Below, piece by piece: positions 22,361 to 27,167 of a stretch of 27,167 nt of DNA. The notes beneath the pieces are model-generated. The model worked only from the letters and a program-made list of their open reading frames with translations, did not search any database and was not told where the DNA came from. The translations under genes and the position numbers were made by a program. Numbering within the stretch: the stretch's first letter is position 1; the number at the start of each line of letters is the position of its first letter. The stretch comes from Methanobacteriota archaeon (GTDB lineage: Archaea > Thermoplasmatota > DTKX01 > GCA-020343715), in the NCBI GenBank assembly GCA_030594725.1, contig JAUVEQ010000001.1, positions 1-27,167 on the forward strand, written 5' to 3'.

Positions 22361-23206
22361 CTAGTCTCTCTCACGATCGCCCTTCTCCTCGAAGGCGCGG
22401 GCCGACGGGCTGAGCACCTCCCATATCTCGGTGGCGCGGAAGATGATGTCGTCGATGAGGGGGACCGCCTCCGCCTTCCGGTGCTGCAGGAAGAGGGTCT
22501 CGACCTTGTCCCGCTTCTCCCGCAGCTCGGAAGCGACCGAGGCGAACTTGCCGATCTCAGGCAGGGCGCCCACGATGACCTCCGCCAGCAATCGCCGTTC
22601 GTCGATGCGGTCGTAACTGCGATAGCGAAGGTCGTTGTAGAAGGTCCAGATCTGGTCCTCGGGGATGGGCATGCGCCTGTCGGACATGGCGGCCAGGTCA
22701 CGGCCCGCCTCGTTGGCGAAGACAAGTGCCCGGTCCCAGTTGAAGCGGGTCACGGGGAAGCTGTTCAGGGGATGCCATCGCAGCTTCTCGAACAGGAGGT
22801 AGAGGGGCTTCATTGCCTCGACCAGACCGTTCCCGGAGCCCCCGGCGACCAGGATGCCCAGGGCGGGCATGCCCATGTTGGGTCCGGACCCCATCTCCAC
22901 CCGGAGCTTGCGGGACAGCATGGCGCGCACGTTGCTGGTGATGGCGGACCAGTAGACGGGAGAGCCGATGACGACGGCGTCGGACGAGTCGATCATCATC
23001 GAAAGGGCTCGGTAGTCATCGTCGGGTCCACAGTCCATCCCGCCCTGGTGCTCGACATTGCAGTCGAAGCAATCGGACACCCGGTAGTCGGACAGGTGGA
23101 CGATCTCCACCTCCGCCCCCTGCTCCTCGGCCCCAAGCAGCGCCTCCCTGACGATGGCCGACGTCCTGCCATCCTTGTTGGGGCTCCCCACGAAACCACG
23201 TATCAT
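22361..23206 (-). CDS. NAD(P)H-dependent FMN reductase, flavodoxin-like fold
   Basis: The N-terminal part (about 1-180) matches NADPH-dependent FMN reductases and iron-sulfur flavoproteins: IRGFVGSPNKDGRTSAIV binds the FMN phosphate, DCFDCN (C48, C51 region) recalls the Cys-rich segment of the iron-sulfur flavoprotein group, and AVVIGSPVYWSAITSNVRAMLSR is the second FMN loop. The 281-residue length is longer than the usual 180-200; the extra C-terminal part, with RDKVETLFLQHRKAEAVPLIDDIIF, is helical and unidentified. The ATG at 23206 lies 26 bp from a TATA box (ATTATATA, 23229-23236). It is divergent from uvrB, 118 bp apart. Confidence 0.85.
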   Translation of the reverse strand: MIRGFVGSPNKDGRTSAIVREALLGAEEQGAEVEIVHLSDYRVSDCFDCNVEHQGGMDCGPDDDYRALSMMIDSSDAVVIGSPVYWSAITSNVRAMLSRKLRVEMGSGPNMGMPALGILVAGGSGNGLVEAMKPLYLLFEKLRWHPLNSFPVTRFNWDRALVFANEAGRDLAAMSDRRMPIPEDQIWTFYNDLRYRSYDRIDERRLLAEVIVGALPEIGKFASVASELREKRDKVETLFLQHRKAEAVPLIDDIIFRATEIWEVLSPSARAFEEKGDRERD

Positions 23207-23228
23207 GCCGCTTGGATTGCGATGGTCC

Positions 23229-23236
23229 GTATATAA
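23229..23236 (-). promoter_or_regulatory. TATA box of the FMN reductase gene
   Basis: ATTATATA on the minus strand is centred 26 bp before the ATG at 23206, giving a leaderless transcript. Confidence 0.6.
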
Positions 23237-23285
23237 TCCCTCGGAAGAGGCCCATCCACACATCCGCCCACCCCCCGGGACAATC

Positions 23286-23294
23286 TTCATATAC
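23286..23294 (+). promoter_or_regulatory. TATA box of uvrB
   Basis: TTCATATAC lies about 34 bp upstream of the uvrB ATG at 23325, predicting a leader of about 7 bases. Confidence 0.5.
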
Positions 23295-23324
23295 AGACCC
23301 CTGGGTACAACCCACCGGCGGACA

Positions 23325-25454
23325 ATGGACACGTTCAAGCTCACCACTGAGTTCGTTCCCAGAGGAGACCAGGGAGAGGCGGTCGACACCCTGGTGGAGG
23401 CCTTCCAGGGGGATGCCCGGAAGGCCACACTGCTGGGAGTGACCGGGTCGGGAAAGACCTTCACAATGGCCAATGTAATCCAGAGGCTGCAGAGGCCCAC
23501 CATCGTGATCTCCCACAACAAGACCCTCGCCGCCCAGCTGTACAACGAGCTGCGGGAGTTCTTCCCGGAGAACGCGGTGGAGTACTTCGTGTCGTACTAC
23601 GACTACTACCAGCCCGAGGCGTACGTTCCCGTCACGGACCAGTACATTGCCAAGGAGGTGGAGATCTCCACGGAGCTGGAGAAGCTGCGCCACCGTGCGA
23701 CGGCGTCCCTCCTCGCCCGCAAGGACGTCATTATAATCGCCTCCGTCTCGTGCATATACGGCCTTGGCGTGCCCGAGTACTACCAGAGGATGACCCTGGT
23801 GCTCACCGAGGGCCAGCCCATACCCCGCCAGCACATCCTGAAGGAACTGGTGCGGCTCCACTACGAACGCAACGACATCGACCTTGCCCGGGGCAGGTTC
23901 CGGGCCCGGGGCGACATCGTGGAGGTCTGGCCGCCCCACACCGACGACATCGTCCGCATCGAGCTCTTCGGGGACGAGGTTGAGCGCATCTCCCAGGTCG
24001 ACCGGGTCACCGGCAAGCCCCTCGACCGATGGAAGTCCGTCATGTTCCCTCCCGCCAAGCACTACATCGTCGAGGAGGACGTGATGGAGCGGGCCATCTC
24101 CAACATCAACAAGGAGATGCTGGCAAGGGAGCAGAGGTTCCTGGAGGCGGGCCAGCCCCTGGAGGCGGAGCGCATCCGTCAGCGGACGGAGTTCGACCTG
24201 GAGATGATGGAGACCACCGGTAGCTGCTCCGGCATCGAGAACTACTCCCGACATCTGACCGAGCGGCGCAGGGGCGAGCCACCCTACACCCTCCTCGACT
24301 TCTTCCCCGACGACTTCATCACCATCATAGACGAGAGCCACGTGACGCTGCCCCAGATCCGGGCGATGTCCGCCGGGGACAGGTCGCGGAAGCACTCCCT
24401 CGTGGAATACGGGTTCCGCCTGCCATCCGCCTACGACAACCGCCCCCTCGAGTTCGAGGAGTTCGAGGAACGGGTCGGCCAGACCCTGTACGTGAGCGCC
24501 ACCCCGGGCGTTTACGAATTCGAGCACTCCGAGGTGGTGGCCAAGCAGGTGGTGCGGCCCACGGGTCTGCTGGACCCGAGCCTCGAGGTCCGCCCCGTCG
24601 AGGGTCAGGTCGACGACCTGTTGGCGGAGATACGCGACAGGTCGGAGCTGGGCGAGCGAGTCCTGGTCACCACCCTCACCAAGCGTATGGCCGAGGACCT
24701 CACGGACCACTACGCCGCCCTCGACGTGAGGGTACGGTACATGCACTCGGACATCGACACCGTGGAGCGGGTCGAGCTGCTCCGGGGCCTGGAGGCCGGG
24801 GACTTCGACGTCCTCATCGGCATAAACCTCCTGCGCGAGGGCCTCGACCTCCCCGTGGTGTCCCTGGTCGCGATCCTCGATGCGGACAAGCAGGGCTTCC
24901 TGCGTTCCGAGACGTCCCTGCTCCAGACCATCGGTCGTGCAAGCCGGAACCTCCATGGCATGGTCATAATGTACGCCAACAAGGTCACCGCGGCGATGCA
25001 GGCGGTCCTGGACATCACCGAGACCCGGCGGGCCAAGCAGGCGGAGTACAACCGGGAGCACGGCATCGAACCCCACACCGTGGTCAAGACCAGCTCCATC
25101 CGGCCCATCGTCGTCAAGAGCGTCTCCGACGGGGGCGAGCTCACACCCGATGACATCGAGGTCGACCTCACCATGGGCGCCGAGACGGTCATCGACGGCC
25201 TGCGCCGGGAGATGGACCGGGCCGCCGCCGACCTGGAGTTCGAGTACGCCGCCGTCCTGCGGGACAAGATACACCAGCTGGAGGAGAGCGAGCTCGGTGA
25301 CGAGGCGGTGGGTCCACCTGGAATGGGCGCACCCTCCATGGGCGGGCCCCGGCCCAGGCCGATCTCCACGCGTCGGGCGAAGGAGAGCACTCGCAGGGGC
25401 AAGTGGAAGAAGAAGAAGAAACACTCCTGGGGCAAGCCCAAGGGAGGTGCGTGA
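23325..25454 (+). CDS. uvrB: Excinuclease ABC subunit UvrB
   Basis: The 709-residue product is UvrB. It has Walker A GVTGSGKT at 38-45, the DNA-inserting beta-hairpin YYDYYQPEAYVP at 91-102, DESH at 336-339, the helicase motif VSATPGVYE, INLLREGLDLP, and QTIGRASRN. The C-terminal UVR motif MDRAAADLEFEYAAVLRDKIHQLE, which contacts UvrC and UvrA, is intact. It verifies damage and loads UvrC. Beyond the UVR motif there is a Pro/Gly-rich linker and a Lys-rich tail (KWKKKKKH) not seen in E. coli UvrB. UvrABC is a bacterial-type system found only in some archaea. The ATG at 23325 gives the family's usual N-terminus. Confidence 0.97.
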   Translation: MDTFKLTTEFVPRGDQGEAVDTLVEAFQGDARKATLLGVTGSGKTFTMANVIQRLQRPTIVISHNKTLAAQLYNELREFFPENAVEYFVSYYDYYQPEAYVPVTDQYIAKEVEISTELEKLRHRATASLLARKDVIIIASVSCIYGLGVPEYYQRMTLVLTEGQPIPRQHILKELVRLHYERNDIDLARGRFRARGDIVEVWPPHTDDIVRIELFGDEVERISQVDRVTGKPLDRWKSVMFPPAKHYIVEEDVMERAISNINKEMLAREQRFLEAGQPLEAERIRQRTEFDLEMMETTGSCSGIENYSRHLTERRRGEPPYTLLDFFPDDFITIIDESHVTLPQIRAMSAGDRSRKHSLVEYGFRLPSAYDNRPLEFEEFEERVGQTLYVSATPGVYEFEHSEVVAKQVVRPTGLLDPSLEVRPVEGQVDDLLAEIRDRSELGERVLVTTLTKRMAEDLTDHYAALDVRVRYMHSDIDTVERVELLRGLEAGDFDVLIGINLLREGLDLPVVSLVAILDADKQGFLRSETSLLQTIGRASRNLHGMVIMYANKVTAAMQAVLDITETRRAKQAEYNREHGIEPHTVVKTSSIRPIVVKSVSDGGELTPDDIEVDLTMGAETVIDGLRREMDRAAADLEFEYAAVLRDKIHQLEESELGDEAVGPPGMGAPSMGGPRPRPISTRRAKESTRRGKWKKKKKHSWGKPKGGA

Positions 25455-25461
25455 CCTGACG

Positions 25462-27167
25462 GTGAAGTACCTGGAGGTCGTGGGCGCCCGCGAGCACAAC
25501 CTCAAGGGCGTGGACGTGCGCATACCCCGCAACACCTTCACGGTCATCACCGGGCTCTCGGGCTCCGGCAAGTCCTCCCTTGCCTTCGACACGATCTTCG
25601 CCGAGGGCCAGCGCAGGTACGTCGAGTCCCTGTCGGCCTATGCCCGCCAGTTCCTGGGACAGATGAAGAAGCCCGAGGTGGACTACATCGAGGGCCTCTC
25701 CCCCGCCATCTCGATCGACCAGAAGGCCCTGTCCCGGAACCCCAGGTCCACCGTCGGCACCGTCACCGAGATCTTCGACTACTTCCGCCTGCTCTGGGCG
25801 AACATAGGCATCCCCCACTGTCCCAAGTGTGGAAAACGCATCGAGCGGCAGTCCGCGGAGCAGATAGTGAGCGCGATCCGGCACGACTTCGACGGCGACC
25901 GGATCCAGGTGCTGGCCCCGGTCGTGGACGACCGCAAGGGTCACCACAAGGTCCTCTTCGACCAGCTGAGAAGGGACGGTTACATCCGCGTCCGCGTGGA
26001 CGGGGAGGAGCATCGGCTCGACGAGGAGGACGCGATAGAGCTGGACAAGAACTACAAGCACACCATCGAGGTGGTCGTGGACCGCCTCGAGTTGAAGGGC
26101 GACGTGCGCCAGCGCCTCACGGACTCCGTGGAGAACGCCCTGCAGCTCTCCGGAGGTGGGGTGCGCATCCTCCAGGGAAAGAAGAAGGGCTCGTACTCCG
26201 AGGAGTTCGCCTGCACGACCTGTGGCATTTCCATCCCCGAGCTCAAGCCAAGGATGTTCTCCTTCAACAGCCCCCACGGGGCCTGCGAGATGTGCCAGGG
26301 CCTGGGGACCTACAAGCGGGTGTCGGAGGACCTGATGGTCCCCAACAAGGACCTGAGCCTGAGGGATGGCGCCATCAGGCCCTGGGCAAACTCCTCCTCC
26401 CAGTACGCGGACCAGTGGCTCCAGGCCATCGGGGACCACTTCGGATTCTCCGTCGACACGCCCTGGAACGAGCTCGACGAGGAGGCGAGGAGGATCGTCC
26501 TGTACGGTTCCGACGAGAAGGTGCACATGAAGCTGGTGGGCAAGCACATGACCCACGAGTGGACCCGGCCGGTGGAGGGTGTAATCAACGCCTGGGAACG
26601 CAGGTACACGGAGACCACGTCCGAGTGGTCGAGGCGGGAGATCGAGGCGTACATGGAGGTCCGTGACTGCCCGTCCTGCCAGGGAAATCGACTCCGGCCC
26701 GAGACCCTGGCGGTCACGATCGGGGGCAAGAGCATCATGGACGTGAGCTCCCTCTCGGTGGGCCAGTGCCTTGCGTACTTCGAGGACCTGGAACTGGAGG
26801 AGCGGGACGCGAAGATCGCCAAGGAGGTGATCAAGGAGATAAGCGCCCGCCTCAGCTTCATGAGGAACGTGGGCCTGGGATACCTGACCCTCGACAGGAG
26901 CTCGGGGACCCTCGCGGGAGGAGAGGCGCAACGCATCCGGCTGGCGACCCAGATCGGCTCCGGCCTGGTCGGCGTCATGTACATACTGGACGAGCCATCC
27001 ATCGGCCTGCACCAGCGGGACAACATGCGTCTGCTGCGCACGCTGGAGCAACTTCGCGACCTGGGCAACACCCTCATCGTGGTGGAGCACGACGAGGAGA
27101 CCATCCGTCACGCCGAGCACATCATCGACCTGGGTCCAGGCGCAGGCGAGCATGGCGGCGAGGTGGT
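25462..27167 (+). CDS. uvrA: Excinuclease ABC subunit UvrA (3' partial)
   Basis: The frame is open to the window end, so about 568 residues are visible. It begins VGAREHNLKGVDVRIPRNTFTVITGLSGSGKSSLAFDTIFAEGQRRYVESLSAYARQFLGQM. Walker A is GLSGSGKSS at 31-39, the same position as in E. coli, which supports the GTG at 25462; the in-frame GTG at 25447 overlaps the uvrB end. Zinc sites are C120/C123 and C251, C254, C275, C278. The first ABC signature reads LAGGE (from residue 484) instead of the usual LSGGE. UvrA finds damaged DNA and hands it to UvrB, encoded 7 bp upstream. The second half is outside the window. Confidence 0.96.
   Translation, partial: MKYLEVVGAREHNLKGVDVRIPRNTFTVITGLSGSGKSSLAFDTIFAEGQRRYVESLSAYARQFLGQMKKPEVDYIEGLSPAISIDQKALSRNPRSTVGTVTEIFDYFRLLWANIGIPHCPKCGKRIERQSAEQIVSAIRHDFDGDRIQVLAPVVDDRKGHHKVLFDQLRRDGYIRVRVDGEEHRLDEEDAIELDKNYKHTIEVVVDRLELKGDVRQRLTDSVENALQLSGGGVRILQGKKKGSYSEEFACTTCGISIPELKPRMFSFNSPHGACEMCQGLGTYKRVSEDLMVPNKDLSLRDGAIRPWANSSSQYADQWLQAIGDHFGFSVDTPWNELDEEARRIVLYGSDEKVHMKLVGKHMTHEWTRPVEGVINAWERRYTETTSEWSRREIEAYMEVRDCPSCQGNRLRPETLAVTIGGKSIMDVSSLSVGQCLAYFEDLELEERDAKIAKEVIKEISARLSFMRNVGLGYLTLDRSSGTLAGGEAQRIRLATQIGSGLVGVMYILDEPSIGLHQRDNMRLLRTLEQLRDLGNTLIVVEHDEETIRHAEHIIDLGPGAGEHGGEV

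Noticed and set aside
23016..25592. 858-codon minus-strand ORF opposite uvrB
   Set aside because: The opposite strand encodes a full UvrB with all motifs; this frame is an antisense by-product.
25189..27153. 654-codon minus-strand ORF opposite uvrA
   Set aside because: It is antisense to a canonical UvrA and its translation shows no recognisable domain.
1..27167. Defence island, prophage, insertion sequence or new mobile element
   Set aside because: No transposase, integrase, nuclease operon or terminal repeats were seen; the genes are mainly conserved archaeal housekeeping and transport functions.

Overview
The window is a GC-rich archaeal chromosome segment with densely packed genes. Archaeal markers are the ribosomal proteins S19e, L39e and L31e, translation factor aIF6, a PDCD5-family protein, TrmI, TiaS, pyruvoyl arginine decarboxylase, an XPD-type helicase and a DUF373 membrane protein. 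TATA boxes lie 25-30 bp upstream of many start codons. An isolated 5S rRNA gene, a UvrA/UvrB pair and a MenA-like prenyltransferase together suggest a Thermoplasmatota lineage. That assignment is an inference from gene content and was not tested by phylogeny.

Layout. 1-2528: the end of a large cell-surface protein with a C-terminal membrane anchor, then an EamA/DMT exporter. 2536-4971 (minus): an ABC ATPase coupled to an MFS permease, and a small unknown gene. 5106-5870: trmI. 5890-6996 (minus): DUF373. 7299-9273: an operon for S19e, PDCD5, L39e, L31e and aIF6. 9286-10873 (minus): a FetAB-type ABC pair. 10971-13070: two different metallo-beta-lactamase-fold enzymes and pyruvoyl-dependent arginine decarboxylase. 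13096-15112 (minus): a PiT phosphate permease with its DUF47/PhoU-like partner. 15209-17632 (minus): an XPD/DinG helicase and a small acidic protein. 17964-21355: tiaS, a UbiA/MenA prenyltransferase and a tandem thioredoxin-fold lipoprotein. 21383-21515: 5S rRNA. 21566-23206 (minus): two small unknown genes and a flavodoxin-fold reductase. 23325 to the right edge: uvrB and uvrA, the latter cut by the window end.

Links between genes. The arginine decarboxylase makes agmatine, which TiaS attaches to C34 of tRNA-Ile2, so both halves of tRNA agmatidine formation lie within about 7 kb. PiT and DUF47 form a phosphate-uptake module. UvrB, UvrA and possibly the XPD-like helicase belong to DNA repair.

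I found no CRISPR array, insertion sequence, prophage, tRNA gene or defence island. Most of the window is core housekeeping. The least explained parts are the non-coding region before tiaS, with two GTCATGG inverted repeats, the ABC ATPase/MFS coupling, and the isolated 5S gene whose apparent TATA box contains the stop codon of the gene before it.
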